DNA of 64,000 bases from Aselliscus stoliczkanus (GCA_033961575.1 CM066731.1:132239001-132303000), one strand, 5' to 3'; shown: positions 23,207 through 38,200, counted from the first letter of the stretch. Numbers and translations are program-made. The notes: generated by a model not told the origin, from the letters alone.

Positions 23207-26200
23207 ATGTATCTATATCTATGTATCTATATCTATCTATATATATATTTTTAAGATTTTAGTGGGGAATTGGGGGAGGGGAACAGTGTTGGGGAACCGG
23301 GGAAGGGTAACAGACAAGTTGCTGTCCTTTTGGTCTTCAGTCTAGTTGTGAGGGACGTTGCTTCACTGGCGTCCATGTTGGTATTATCATTGCGCTTTTC
23401 CTGGGTGAGGCAGATTGGTCGCCAGCCTCTGGATGCCTGCTCATGGTGTCTCTTGGCAGCTCACACTGGTTGCCAGCTGCTCACGCTGGCTGCCAGCTGC
23501 TCACGCTGGCTGCCGGCCACTCACTGTAGCCTATGGCAGCCCACTGCAGCAGGGGCTGCAGCCCACACCATCTCCGGCGACCCACAGCAGCCCAGCTCCA
23601 GATGGAGCTGTTGTTCACCATCTTAGCTGTAGAGGGCAGTGCCACTGGCCCTCATATGTGAGATCCGAACCGGGGCCCTGCTGCTCAGATCTGGCGTCCC
23701 AAGCCAGCTCTTAACCATCGTGACACTCGGCCAGCCCTGATCTATTTTTTTGTATTAGGACATTTGTGCTGTTTAATTTGGAGAAATGTTTTATGGCTTT
23801 CCCTCAGTCAAATATAGCACAGTTGTTGGAAAGTTGAATAGTAGAAAGCATCTTTCAGTAAATTTTGACTATTTATAGGCTTGATATCCCTGGCACACTA
23901 GGCCTGTTTGTCAAGAAAGCAAAATGAATTCATTGTGTTAAACAGATTATTCTCTCTGCAACACGTGAAGACCTTCCTCCCTGTCCAGTACAGTAGCCCC
24001 CAGCCAAATGTGGTTCTGGATACTTGAAATGTGGCTAGGCCTGTACTTAATTGAGGTATATGTGTGTACTATAAAATTTCGAATTGCCTGTATGGCTTGT
24101 GTTATATTTGGTTAGTGGTGTTCTAGACTTTACATATCCAGAATATTCTCAGCTGGGATATTTTTCTTAAGATTGGTAAGTAAATCTGATGTTTAGTTTG
24201 GTATGAGAATCAGTGGCTTATAAATTTATGTTAATTTTCATTATTCCTCTGATGATACATGAAACAAAAGGTAGTTTGCAGTTATTGCTATGTTCAAAAT
24301 ATTTAAAAGTCTTGTGAGTCGTAATTTGTAGAGAATGTTTTTGACTTGAAAGTTGGTAAGAATATTATTATTAGATTAAAGCCCAAATTAATTTTGTCTC
24401 CTGAGACTTTGCTCAACCTCTCTAATTATAAAAGAGGTTGGCATTAAGAGTTGAATGATACATTTTGTATCTCTCCTGACATTCTTTCAACATTTGATTC
24501 TGGTTGTTAGATAATAGTAAAATTTTAGATTAATTTAATCAAAATTTGTTAAAAGAATTTATATTTCTACAGAAAGAGTGTGTCATTCTTGATTTGGTAC
24601 TGTCATTTTTGTTTATAAAAGGACTTTTACTTTAATCTTTAATTTTCTCACATTTAAAGGAATTAGTATTGTTAATTTTCTTGCTTTGTAACTTCCTACT
24701 AGTAGAGGGAGAGGTATGCTGTCTTTTATTGTGTAGATTGGTTTGAATCTGTAGTGTTTCATGGTTTGTAAATGTCTGTTTAAAAATTTTGCCGTCTTCT
24801 GATTTTTCTATATGAGCTTGGTGGTTTGAAGAATCACCATTATTTCAGTTATTTCAAATATTGTACCTTAGAAACTAAAACCAAATAGCAGTGTTACTTT
24901 CTATTAAAAATAATGTCTTTTAATCTAATGTAACTTTAACTATTTTAAACAAATAATATGATAAAGGCCTAGCATGTTTCAGATTAATATTGCTCAACTT
25001 AAAAAAAAATAAGTTAGGGGCCACTCTTTGATTGTGAGTTAGTTATAGGCATCTAGTACCTGGTAGACATTCAGTTGTCTGTTGAATGAAACCTTTCAAT
25101 ACCTATTGTGTTTATGTTATTGGTAGAACTTTGCATTTTTACTTTTAACACTTTCTTCTGTTTTTATGTAGCCAAACATGTCAGTAATGCAGAGCCCTCT
25201 TGTTGGAGTTACAACTACTCCTGGAACAGGTAAGCAATGCCTTTTAACACCAAAGACTGTTCTTTACTCTTTGAATGAAGATAATATGAGAACTTTGTTG
25301 ATAATTGCCAGTTGGTTTTTGTTTTTTCCCCAAACTTGGAGATGTTCTCAAATGTCAGTAATTTCGTTCAGGAAGGAAATACTTTGTATATTGATTCTTT
25401 TCTGAATTTAAAGATAAGATGTGATATTCTACTCAAAATATTAAGAATTTTAAAAATTACATACCTCCTAAAATTTATATGGAACCATAAAAGACCCCGA
25501 ATATCCTTGGCAATCCTGAGAAATAAGAACAAAGTTGGGGGGGATCACACTACCAGACATCAAAACATACTACCAGGCTATAGTAATCAAAACAGTTTGG
25601 TATTGGCATAAAAACAGGCACATAGATCAGTGGAACAGAACAGAGAGCCCAGAAATAATCCAGGTATATACGGACAATTAATCTATGACAAGGGAAGCAA
25701 GAATTTACATTGGAGTAAAGATAGTCTATTCATTAAATGGTGCTGGGATAATTGGACTTATACATGCAAAAAAAATGTAGTCTATTCATTAAATGGTGCT
25801 GGGATAATTGGACTTATACATGCAAAAAAAAATGATACTGGACCACCTCCTTACGCCATATACAAGAACAAATTCAAAATGGATTAAAGACTTAAATGTA
25901 AGACCTGAAACCATAAAACTCCTAAAAGAAAATATAGGGAGCACATTTGCAGACATTACCCTGAGCAATATTTTTACTGATACATCCCTGTGGGCAAGGG
26001 AAGTAAAAGAAAAAATGAACATACGGGATTATATCAGACTTAAAAGTTTTTACACAACAAAGGAAACTGTCAATAAAACAAAATGGAAGCCTACTGAATG
26101 GGAGAATATATTTGCCAACGATATATCTGATAAGGGGTTAATATCCAAAATTTATAAAACACTCATGCAACTCAACACCAAAAAAACAAACAACCCAATT

Positions 26201-29200
26201 AAAAAATGGGCAGAAGATATGAAGAGGCATTTCTCTAAAGAGGACATACAGATGGCCAACAGGCATATGAAAAAATGTTCAGCCTCACTGATCATTAGGG
26301 AAATGCAAATAAAAACCACAATGAGATACCACCTCACTCCGGTCAGAATGACTGTCATCAATAAATCAATAAACAAGTGCTGGCTGTGGGGAAAAGGGGA
26401 CCCTGCTGCACTGTTGGTGGGATTGTAGATTGGTGTAGCCACTATGGAAGTCAGTATGGAGTTATCTCAAAAAACTGGAAATGGAACTACCTTTTAACCC
26501 AGCAATTCCACTCCTAGGTATTTATTCTGAAAAACCCAAGATACTAATTCGAAAAAAATATATGCACCCCTATGTTCATTGCAGCGCAATTTACAATAGC
26601 CAAGACTTGGAAACAATCGAAATGCCCATCGGTAGATGACTGGATTAAGAAACTGTGGTACATTTACACAATGGAGTATTACTCCACTATAAAGAAGAAT
26701 GAAATCATACCATTTGCAATGATATGGATGGACCTAGAGACTATTATGTTAAGTGAAATAAGTCAGTTGGAGAAAGACAGATACCATATGATCTCACTTA
26801 TATGTGGAATCTGAAAAACTGAATGAATGAGCAAAGTGAACAGAAACAGTCTCATAGATATAGAGGAAAAACAGGGTTGCTAGTTGGGAGGGGGGTGGCG
26901 ATGAGGGAGAAGGGGGAAAGATTAGACAGCATAAATAGGTAACTACAATATTGCCACAGGGATATGAGAGACAGTTCGGGGAATATAATTAATAATGTAA
27001 ATATTTTGTGGGGTGTCAGATGGTCACATGTCTTGTTAGGGAGACCATTTCATGGATGGAGTAGAGGCGTGATCACTGCACTGTACACCTGAAACTGATG
27101 TTGTATAATATTGTATACCAACTGTAATTGAATATATAGATAGTTACCGGATGTGGATTATACTGTAGAAGGGAGTCAAAGGAATTGTAATAGATATGTA
27201 TGATATGCGGGGGAGAAGTGGGGTGGCGATTTGGGGGAGGGGGGTTGTCACTTTGAGGGGTAAAAAGTATAACTGTTGCACTGTGTTATACACCTGAAAC
27301 TAATTTAAAAAAAAATTATGTACTTAATAATGTCTCCTGAGTTACTAAAAATTGTAATAAAAAAGAGCTGTTGCCATTGGGAAGAGTATGGAGACTGAAT
27401 AATAAAGGTGTTTTGAGAGAGATTAATGCATAGATATAACTCTGTCATTGACTACAAAGAGCCACTGATTATATCTAGATTTTTAAAAAAGATTAATGGT
27501 ATTTTTTTTATTACTATCAGCAGCATCATCAGTACCACTCTTCTTACATATTCATATATTTATAATTTATCAACTGTTAATTCAGCAAATAATTGAGCAT
27601 TCAACCATATATTGATACCAGGCCCCGAGAAACTGTGAACAAAATAGATAACCCTTGCCTTTATGGAGCTTACATTTATGTACAGAATTTACATTTATAA
27701 ATAAAATAAGTAAATTATAAAGTTTGTTAGAAGGTAATACATTTTATAGAGGAAAATGGAGCAGCAAGAGGGAATAGGAGGTGAGGGCTTATTTAGTTTT
27801 AAATAGGGTGGTGTATTAGTTTTCTATTGTTAAGATAAAAAATGGCCACAAACTTAAAAGTGACTTAAATAATACAAATGTATTATTTTGCAGTTCTGGA
27901 GGTGAGAAGTCTGAAATGGGTCTCAGTAGGCTAAAATGAAACCATTCATAAGGCTGTGTTAATTTATGGAGGCTCCAGGGGAGAATCTGTTTTCCTAAAT
28001 GTTCCCTCTTCTAGAGGCTGCTCACATTTCATTCTTTGTGGTCCCCTTCCTCCATCTTCAAAGCCAGCAACTTTGCATGTTTCTAATGATTCTTCTGTAG
28101 TCATATCGCCTCTCTTGTAAGGACCCTTGTGAATACATTGGTCCTTTCTGGTAATCCCTATTTTAAGGGCAACTGATTAGCAGCATTAATTCCACTTGCA
28201 ACCCGATTCTCCTTTGCCATGTAATGTAACATATTCCCAGGTTCCACAGATATGGATGTGGCCATTTTGGGGGAGCCATTATTCTGTTTACTACAGATAG
28301 TTGAGGAGAAAGTAACATTTGGTCAAAAACTGGAACTAAGTAAGGGAGGTAGGGAAAGTGTTCTAGATAGAGGAAATAGCAAGTACAAAGGTACTGAGGT
28401 GCGAGTGTGTCTGGGGTGTTCAAATAACAGAAAGAAGGCAAGTGTGAAATGGAGTGTGGGAGGGGGAGAATAGTAGGAAATGAGATCAAAGAGGCAATGG
28501 AGGCTGATATTACAGGGCCTTGTAGAGCATTGTAACAACTGGTTGTTACCCAGAAATGGTGGAAAACAAATAGAATGAGACTTGCTGTCTCTTTGTCTAA
28601 CTTTGGGGAAAGGGCAAGGATGGAAGCAAGTAGACCAGAAAGGAGGCTACTGCATTAATCCAGGTGAGAGAGGGTGTTGGCTTAGATATAAAGGAAGGCA
28701 GGAAAGGAGGCAACGAGGAACAGCAACAAAAATATGAAACAAACAATAGCAAAAGAGTAGATTTAAAATGAACCAAGTCAACAAATACATAAAACAAAGT
28801 GTACTAAACACTCCAGTTAAAAGGCAGAGATTGTCAGTAAATAACAAAAGCAGCATCCAATGACAAGCTAGATCTTTCTTTCCTCCAAATTCAGATTCCT
28901 TCAATCAGGAATCCTCACTGGCTGTGTCCTCAAAGTTCAGAATTCTGCTTTCAGTTCGTTTGAGGCTATGTTGGCTTTATCTATCACACCTCACATTTCT
29001 TTCAGCCTCCACCCACTTCCAAAGCCATTTCCACATTTTTAGTTTTTTGTTATAGGAGCACCCCACCTGTGATACCAAAGTCTATATTACTTTTAAATTG
29101 CTACCATAACAAATTACCACAAACTTAGAGGCTTAAAACAACACCAACTTATAGCGCGGTTTCTGTAGGTCAGGTGTCTGGGCACAACTTGGTGTTTTGC

Positions 29201-32200
29201 TTTCGAGCTCAGTGTCAGCAGGGCTGTGTTCCTTTCTGGAAGCTCTGGAGATGAACCACTTCCATACTCATTCAGGTTGTTGGCCAAATTCAGTTTCCAT
29301 TTGGTTGTAGGCCTGAGGTACCTGTTTCTTTGCTGGCTGTCACTTGGAGGTTGTTCCCAGCTTTTAGGGGCTGCTCTCATTCCTTGGCTTGTGGTTCCCC
29401 TTTCAGTCGTCAAAAAGCAAATGACAGATAAGTCCTTTCTATGCTGTACTCCTCCTTGTTGGATCTCTCTGACTTGACTTTTCTGCTATCTGCTGTAATA
29501 AGGGCTCATTTTATTACACTTGGCCCACGGATTACAGGTTTCCCCCACTATCGAACAGTAGAGCTTTCTTACGAAACCTGAAATCCGAAATGGCCTAAAG
29601 CAATGAAGCACTTTGTACCTCAGAATACATCTTGCTAATGGATGCACAAAATAAATCGAGATAAAGTACATAGTCTTACAGACACAGTTCAAAGCTATGG
29701 CAGCTGATGCTGAGATGCTGAGTATGGTTCCCAGGGGAGGAGCTTGGAGGTGTGATTTGCTGCTCCTCGGGTGCATGCCGTCTCTATAAGGGCTCGCTGA
29801 AAACCAAATGCTGAATGCTATTTTCAATTTTCACCTTTGTTTTTTTACAAAAAGTGAAATCCTCTGGATTTCTTTCAGTTAGCGAAAACACCACGAATGT
29901 AGGTCTTTTGTAAAAGCGGTGTTGTAACACAAATAGCGAAAAGTGGGGATACCTGTAATCCAGGGTAATTCCTTATTTTAAACTCAAATGATTCGTAACC
30001 TGAATACTATCTGCAGAGTTCCTTCACAGTAATAACTAGGTTAGAATTTGAATTACCAATCAAACTTTGGGGGGATATCTTTAGATTTCTGTCTACCACA
30101 TATATCATGGTGACAAATCTAGGATGTCACCTTAGTCTTATACTTGAGATGGAATGTTCTAGGGGAATTAGTACAGGTTTTAATAGACTTAATCTGATCA
30201 GACAGATAAGTAGAGGACAGTGCTTTGTTATGTGACTATTTGTTACAATAGAGACTATCGGGTTGTCGGAAAAGTCATGATGCATTTTTGCAACAAAAAA
30301 CATAGAAAAAAATGTCATGACTTTTTCGACAACCCAATAGTTGTTTGACCCAGTAAGTGATGATGCCAGAGATTGAAAATGCAGAACCACATAATTTTAA
30401 GTAATGTATTTGATGCTTTACAGGCTCTCTTAGTTGTCTGAAAAGCATGCATTATAATGCTCTTATTGGTGCAAGTGAAACAGCACAAGATTAAAATCTG
30501 CTAAATATCCTTTTGTTAACTCATTTTTGTCTAATACTGTCATGTCTGTGTGGTTCTTGTAATTTTGGAAACCAAATATGAAAATAACAAGATTTGTGAT
30601 AGGGAAATATAGTTAACATAAATTGGCCACTGGGAGCCACTGCTGCTTCCACTTTGAGTTTAAGAAATTTGTGTGTAGAAAATCTTAATGGGGCATAAGT
30701 GAAAAAGAATATTTTTGAAAATATATGATGAGCATGAGGACCTACCATGCATGGCCAATAATGAGCAAGAAATGGGAAAAAGTTGAGAAAATTAAGGGGA
30801 AAAGAGAGACTTTTAACTTAGGTTATTTTTTAAACTGTTATTTGGTGTTAAATAAATGAAAATTTCTTGTATAATTAGTAAATTTTAACTTGCTGAGGTT
30901 GGCAACTTTATAAAGAGATGTCATGGCATTTAATCACACAAGTGGTATTTTATGCTTAGGTCTTTGTGTTCAGTAAGGAAGGTTTTTTTTGTTTTTTTTC
31001 CCCCCCTGTAACTGATGTTCTCTTTTAGAGTCTTATTTCTGGTGCAGAAAAACCTTAGTCATATGACAAAGAGGGAAATCTGGATTAAAGAATTGCAGGA
31101 ACTCTTTTCAACCTTGGTGTATTATTGCTCTGGTAGAGAATGTTGAATATGTTTGCCCTATCTTTCCCCATCCTCACCACTACATTTTCTTCTGCTACTA
31201 AATATTCATCCGCTTTTCATCTTCTTTTAAATTTAATTTTTTTCTTGAGAAGTTCTTTCACTATCTATCAGCTCTCTCGTTGAAAGGGATACCACTTACA
31301 CCTACTGAATTAAAATCCTTGTGTTAGCATATTATTAACAGATTAAATGCGATAATTAGACTGTAGCACTTTTGGGCTGCTTTTGTTGATGCTCATAGCT
31401 CAGAGTTTTGACAGCCTTCCTGGAAGGGAGGGAAAGGGGCTAATTTATCTGAGGGACTGTTCCCTGTTACTCCTTTTTCTGATCTGGGTTAGCTGCACCT
31501 TGTATGTGCTCCTATAAAGAGTTCTCGCTGCTCAGCTCTTATCTTTCTCCATTACTGGATTATGAATTCCTTGAGGACAGATATTCCTTCAGTATCTTCA
31601 TTGTTTATCCATCACAGAGCTGGGTATAAATGGACCTCAGTTAGTGTTTGTTGACTAAGTAGATTGATGGATTTAAGTTATTAATGAGTTGAACTGTGGC
31701 CCCAAGATTATACATAGTCTACATCCTAATACCTGGAACCTGTGAGTATTAGTAGGTGGGCAAAATACAAGATTAAGAATCTTGAGAGGAGCTTTCAAGG
31801 AGATTTTAGACAGCTATAGGGGGAAGTTAATCCTGGTAATTACCTGGATTTGAACCTAAATCTACTTATAAGTGTCCTTAGAAGAGAGAGGCAGAGAGAA
31901 ATCTGACAGAATAGACATGCAGAGGAGAAGGTGATGTGATGACTGCGACAAAGATTGGAGTGATGTGGCCACAAGCCAGTGAACCCAGAAACATGCCAGC
32001 AGTCACCGGAAGCTAGAAGAGGCAAGCAGTGGATTCTCCCATAGTGCCTTCTGCAGGTTTTGGTTGTGCCAAAAACTTATTTGGACTTCTGGCCTGCAGA
32101 ACTGGGAGAGAATAAATTTCTGTTGTTTTAAACCATTCAGGTAATTTGTTACAGCAGAAATAGGAAATATATATGTATATAGTGTTTTGAGGCAATGACG

Positions 32201-35200
32201 TTCCAATGCCACACAAGAGGATTGGAATATTTGTGTCCAACTTGGTACAGCATAGTTTTTCTTTAATAATAGAGTGAACACAACCTTATTCTGGACTACG
32301 TTAGTTTCTTATCGCTGCTGAAACAAGTTATCACAGATTAGTGGCTTAAAACAACTCAAATTATATTAAAATTCTGGAGGTCCGAAGTCTGATATGGGTC
32401 TTAATGGACTAAAATCAAGGCATTGGTAGGGCTGCATTCTTTTAGGGAAGAATCTCTTTTTTCTGTTCCAGCTTCTAGTAGCTGCCCAGGATTCTTGGTT
32501 CATGGCTCCCTACTATCTTCAAAGCTTGCAATGGCCAGTTGAGTCCTTATTAGACACTTTTCCCTCCTCATTTAGGGACCCTTTTTTAGATTTACTGGGT
32601 TAATCCAGGATAATCTTAATTTAAATCAGATGATTAGCAATCTTAATTCTGTCTTCATCCTAATTCCTGTTTCCCATGTAATGTAATTTATTCACAGCTT
32701 CTGAGGATTAGAACATGGACATCTTTGGGGGTCCATTTTCTGCTCACCACATAGACTTTTAAAAAGTAGTCACTAAAATTTATTTAGTTTTGTGCCAGAT
32801 TGGCCATAGTACCATTGAGTGGTCTTAGTGGGGGTAATATTTTACATTTTATTTTATTTTATTTTATTTTATTTTATTTTATTTTATTTTATTTTATTTT
32901 AATTTTTTAGCTGAGCCATCCTGCCACCTGTTGGCAGCTCAACGGCAACTCAGCTCAGGCTGGCATCGAACTGCCGTTGCTCAGAGCTCAGCTCGCACTC
33001 TTGAGCGAGCTCTTAACCAACTGAGCCACTCGGCCGGCCCTAATATTTTACATTTTAGTTAAAATAATAAATATAGTTTAAAAAGTCAAATAGTACTAAA
33101 TACAATGAAATGCAGCAGCCTTTAGCTTTAGTCCTCCAGGACTAACCAGGTCAGATCTTAGAGCTATTCCTTTTAGAATCTACTTCCTAAATGAGATGCT
33201 GTATTCGTTTCTTATTGCCACTGTAACAAATTATCACAAATTTAGTGGCTTAAAACAGCTCAGATTTATTTTCTTAAGTTCTAGGAGTCAGAAGCTCAAA
33301 ATCAATTTCATTGGGCTAAAGTTAAAGGTGGTGTTGGTAGTAGGGTGGTTCCTTCTGGAGGCTCTAGGAAGAATTGCTTTTTTCTTTCTCCCCCCCCAGC
33401 TCCTAGCAAGCTACCTGCATCCTTTGGTTTGTGGCCCCTTCTTTCGTTTTCAAAGTGTATCACTCCAATCTCGTTTTCATCATCAGATCTCCTGTGTGTA
33501 GTAAAATCTCCCTCCCTCTCTCGTGAGGATGCTAGTGGATATAATGGGGATCCACCAGAATAATCTTCCCATTTTAAGATCCTTAATCACACATGCAGTG
33601 TCCCTTTTGCCATATAGGGTAAGGTTCCAGGGATTAAGGATCTGGGGATGAGATTCCAGGGATTAAGATGTAGTCATTTTGAAGGGCCATTACTTAGCCA
33701 TGTATGATTATATTGCTAATTCTTGATTTTCAGTTTCTAGTATTGCTCTATTTAAGGTAATTGAGGATATTATATCTTATGTCCCCCACATTATCTGAAT
33801 ATAATTATATCAAACTTGATTCTTTTGTCAGTTGTTTATATTGTATGTAAACATTGTCAGTGCTGAACCAAGTAGTATATTATAATTTACCCTTTCTGTA
33901 AAATTTTAGTTTTTCTTTAGTTAATAATTGCTCTTTTTTCCCATTTGTCAAATTTTCTATGCATCATTTGCTCCTTTTATTTTAAGCAAATGTTCTGTTG
34001 CTATGATACATATCTATCTTTTTAAAAAATGCTTAAATGTAATTTCAAACACATTTTTTGTTTGTTTTAAACTGAGAACGTCTCTCTTAGCCTTCATTTT
34101 GGTTGTTTCCTGTTACAGCTATCCTCCTAGGACTTAACAAGTTTCTAGAGTTGAGCTATTTTTCCTTGATAAGATGTTTTCTTCTTAGTTTATATCCTCA
34201 TTTTGGTGAAGAAATATATTTGAGTAGCTTTCTAAGAAAGCTAGACTTCAGGGAAGTGACATTTAAGACTTCATGTCTGAAGTGCTTTTTTCCTGTCTTT
34301 AGACTGGATTGCTAGCTTGGCCAGGGATAGTATTTTACGTCAGGATTTTGGAGGCATCATTCCATTGTCTTCTGTGCAAGTCATTTGCGGCGATGATTCC
34401 AGAGTGTTTGTATGTGGCCTGGTTTTGAAAAATTTAAGATGTCTCTATGGTTAGTGTTTTCAGTTTCACAAATGTGCCTTAATGTGGGACTTTTTCATTT
34501 GTTCTGCTAGGGATTAATTGATGGGTCCTTTAAATCAAGACATCTTTAGTTATGGGAAACTTCCCTGTATTGGTTTGGTAATTGTTATTGTTCTGTTTTA
34601 TTATTGTTGTTTGAAATTCCTTCTGATGGTGAGCACTGTATAGACTTTTCTACTTTTTCTCCCTTACATTCTTTTTTCTTTTTTTAAAGTTAAGTATGTT
34701 TTCCCAGGACCCATTAGCTCCAAGTCAAGTAGTTGTTTCAATCTAGTTGTGGAGGGTGCAGCTCAGTGGCCCATGTGGGGATTGAACAGGCAACCTTGGT
34801 GTGATGAGTACTGTACTCTAACCAATTGAGCTAACTGGCTGTCCTTCCCTTACTTTCTTTTATATGTATATTCTACTTTCTGAGAGTTATCTTCAATCTC
34901 AGTTTCCAATTAATATAATTTTTTATTCTGTCATTTTTATTTACAGGAACGTTTTGTTGTTGTTGTTGTTTTCTGAATATACTTAAAACTGTAGCATTCT
35001 GTTCTTGTTTCATGGGTATAATATTTCACCAGTCAGATTAATTTTTGTTTTTTATTTTTTATTCCTGCCCATATTGTCTGTTTTTTTCCCCCCCCTACCT
35101 CTTCTGTCTGTTTTGGTGGAGGCGTATTTATTGAATCAGGCATTAAAAAGCTACTTGGAATCTGTGCATGTGTGTGCATCAATACTGGTGGTGAGCGACT

Positions 35201-38200
35201 GTTTGTCTCTTACTGGGCTTCACTGTAAGGGGATTGGGCAGTTAGCTAGATTTTTGTAGGGAAAAATCAGATTTTAGCATATGTAGGTCTTTTTTCTTTT
35301 AAATTTTCCCAAAGAAGAATTCTTTAATATTGAGCTTTAACGTCTAAGTGGGTATTCTGAATATAGAATGGGAGAAGTCGCCTTTTCAATACACAGATTT
35401 TCACTTAATCGGTCTCCTTACAGTTCTCCCCCACTGTGATTGGACACATTGAGTCCTGAGCCATTTGGATTCCTTTTCCTCAGAGAAGACTAAGTCGTTG
35501 GTCTCTTGGGGGTAGAATGGCTGAGGGACAGTTATCTGGATGCCTAAGCTGAGGAGAAGAAGGTCTGCCATGCGTCCTTTATTACACACATGAAACTAGT
35601 CTTCCTTGATTTCAGCCAGCAGCCTCTTCCACATTTCATAGTTGCTGTGGTCTCCAAAACCTGAGACTTTTTAGAATGACTGTCATTGGGGGTTTGAAGG
35701 GATTAGAGATGAATATGTGTTCAGTTAACCATGTTTTTTATTGATGGTTGTATCCATTGTCCAATATGATTTTGGGTACAATCAATATGGAAATAGTCCC
35801 CACAAGACTGCCCCCACGTCAGATGCCAGCTGCATCTGGGGTACCCTGAGCTATTCTCACTTATGACCTACTGGCTGTAAATTAGGGTTTCCCAAACCCA
35901 CCCTAGTTTGGTAATTTACTGGAAAGACTCAGAACCCTCTGAAAGCGCTATACATGTAATTATAGTTTTATAGCAAAAGGATACAAATTAGAGCTAAATT
36001 AGAGCTTTGCATATGGCAAAGTCTGGGAGGGTTTCAAACACAAAGCTTCCATGAGCCTCTATGTCCAGACTTTTTATTGGAGTTTTTTTCTGTAAATATA
36101 AAATTGATCAAGTGGCTAAGCTTACTCTCCAGTAAGCTTTGCCCAGAGCTGGGATGCTATCATGTGGCTCAAAGCTCAGTCTTTTTATCTCAGAGTTGGT
36201 CTTTATGGTGACACTTGTCCCCACCATGAGTCATAAACTATTAGTTTGTTAACATAAACTATCTAGTGCACTTGAGGGCCTGCTGTGAATAAAAAACACA
36301 GTCTTATTGCTAGGGAAATTCCTAGGGTTTAGAGGTTCCCTCCCAGGAACCTGCCAAAGTCCAGACTTCTCTTTGGGCTGGGGCCAAATTCTTTGTTATA
36401 CATTGTGCTACTTAGTTGTTTCATGGTAAGAAGGTAACAACACTACCTCGAATCCCCCGCTCCCCCCCGCTCCCATTTCATATGCCATGTATTTGTTTAA
36501 AATTGACTACTCTTTCTATCAATTTTGTTTTCGTTTAGGTCAGTGGTTTATTTTGAAATAATTGACTCTGTTCGTTAATAGTGGATGTTTTCATAAAGAG
36601 TAATAAGGTCTTTTGCCCACCACTTTAATCTAATCTTGTGGAGTGTTTGAATTGTGCTTTACCAAGAGACACATTACAGTCCAATTTGATGTGGTTTTGA
36701 TAGGTGTACTTTATTTTCATCTTATAGAGCATAGCATGTGGGTACCAGAAGTCTGATTGAAAGGAAGTAGAATCAGTGGAGCAATTAAACATTAACAAGG
36801 TGAGGGGCAATTATGCTAAATTTATGTAAATAGTTTTAGATTATGTATAAGTAATTATGTTTTTCAGAGAAGTTGACAGGGCAAAAGTTAGATTGCTTAT
36901 TCGTTTTGAGATTTAATTTTTATTTGTTTTTTTTTTTTTTTTTTTTTTTTTTTAGCTGAGCCATCCTGCCACCTGCTGGCAGCTCAATGTCAACTCAGCT
37001 CGGGCTGGGCATCGAACCGCCGTTGCTCAGAGCTCAGCTCTTAACCAACTGAGCCACTCGGCCGGCCCTATTTGTTTTATTTTTAAAGGTCATAATTGTT
37101 GTCTCTTTTTGAGCCTTCATTTAATTTTTTGCTTGAAGGTTATTACATGATGTAACATAACTAAATTTTACCTTCTTAATGTTAATACAGAATCTAAAAA
37201 ATTTGAATTGGCTTCAGATTTTATATTAAAATGCTTTTTACTATTGTTTGTGTGTTAAAGGCATGTCTTTGTAGTAAGAACTAAATTTAGTTGAGTATCT
37301 TTTGTGTGTGTCGGCTTACTTCCTAAAGGGATACTTGATTAGTTGATAAGCAGACACTTGTCAAAATGGCGTGTTTCATTTTAAGTAGGCCTCATTTTAG
37401 AAATGTGTTGTACCAATTAAATGCATCTGTGAGGATGAGGAAAATAATTGTTAAATGTAGTATAGCATGGATGCAGTTTGACGTTCATTTCAGTGATTTA
37501 CATTGTATTCTCTTTTTTATCAAACATGAACTTACTTTGAAAGATCAGATAAAAGTTAGATTCTTTAATAAGCCTAATAAATCTGAGCTGAAACATTTTT
37601 TCTGAAGGAAAGGTTACATGAATAGGTTAAATTAGATTGTGATTTCTAAATTTTAGTCCAAATTAACACTTTGTAAGCGGGCATTTGAGCTATATGACGA
37701 GTTTACTCGTTTCCCACAAAAAATGTGTTAAGTGAAGGGATTCAAGTTGTATGGCATACTTAAAGAATTAAGAATTCTGAAATCCTTAGGTGACCATGTA
37801 TATATTTTTTCTCTTTAGTCAGAATCACATTGTTGCATTGTAATTTTACTTGATTGAGTCTTGTAACTTTTGATCCTGTTGAGGGGTGTAGTTTTGGTTT
37901 GGTACTGTTTGGATGCAAGAGATGTTCGTCATTCCCAGAAGTCCTTTAGACTTGACTCTGAATATATTTGTGGTGTTAATATAAAAGAATATTTATACCA
38001 AGTGCATCATTTATATTGAAGTTACATATTGTTAACTTTTTTGAGTTTTTGTCATCTGCTGCTTCATTTGATTCTTGGAATTTTAGGTAAGTCTTGTGTT
38101 ATAGGTTAAGGCATGGAAATACTAAGGGAAACTAACATTTATTAGAGGTTTATTGAGATAAAATTGACATAAAACATTATGTAAGTTTAAGGTATACAAT

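Noticed and set aside
23151..23248. CRISPR-like regular repeat
   Set aside because: It is a tetranucleotide microsatellite with no spacers, in a mammalian intron.
25808..26428. A 206-codon frame as a host gene
   Set aside because: The protein text is L1 ORF2 and the flanking frames continue the same L1 after frameshifts.
30127..30390. An 87-codon - strand frame sharing a motif with frames at 48299 and 63104
   Set aside because: The shared text ([18 protein letters not shown] type) is the translation of the palindromic MITE, which explains the similarity without a protein family.
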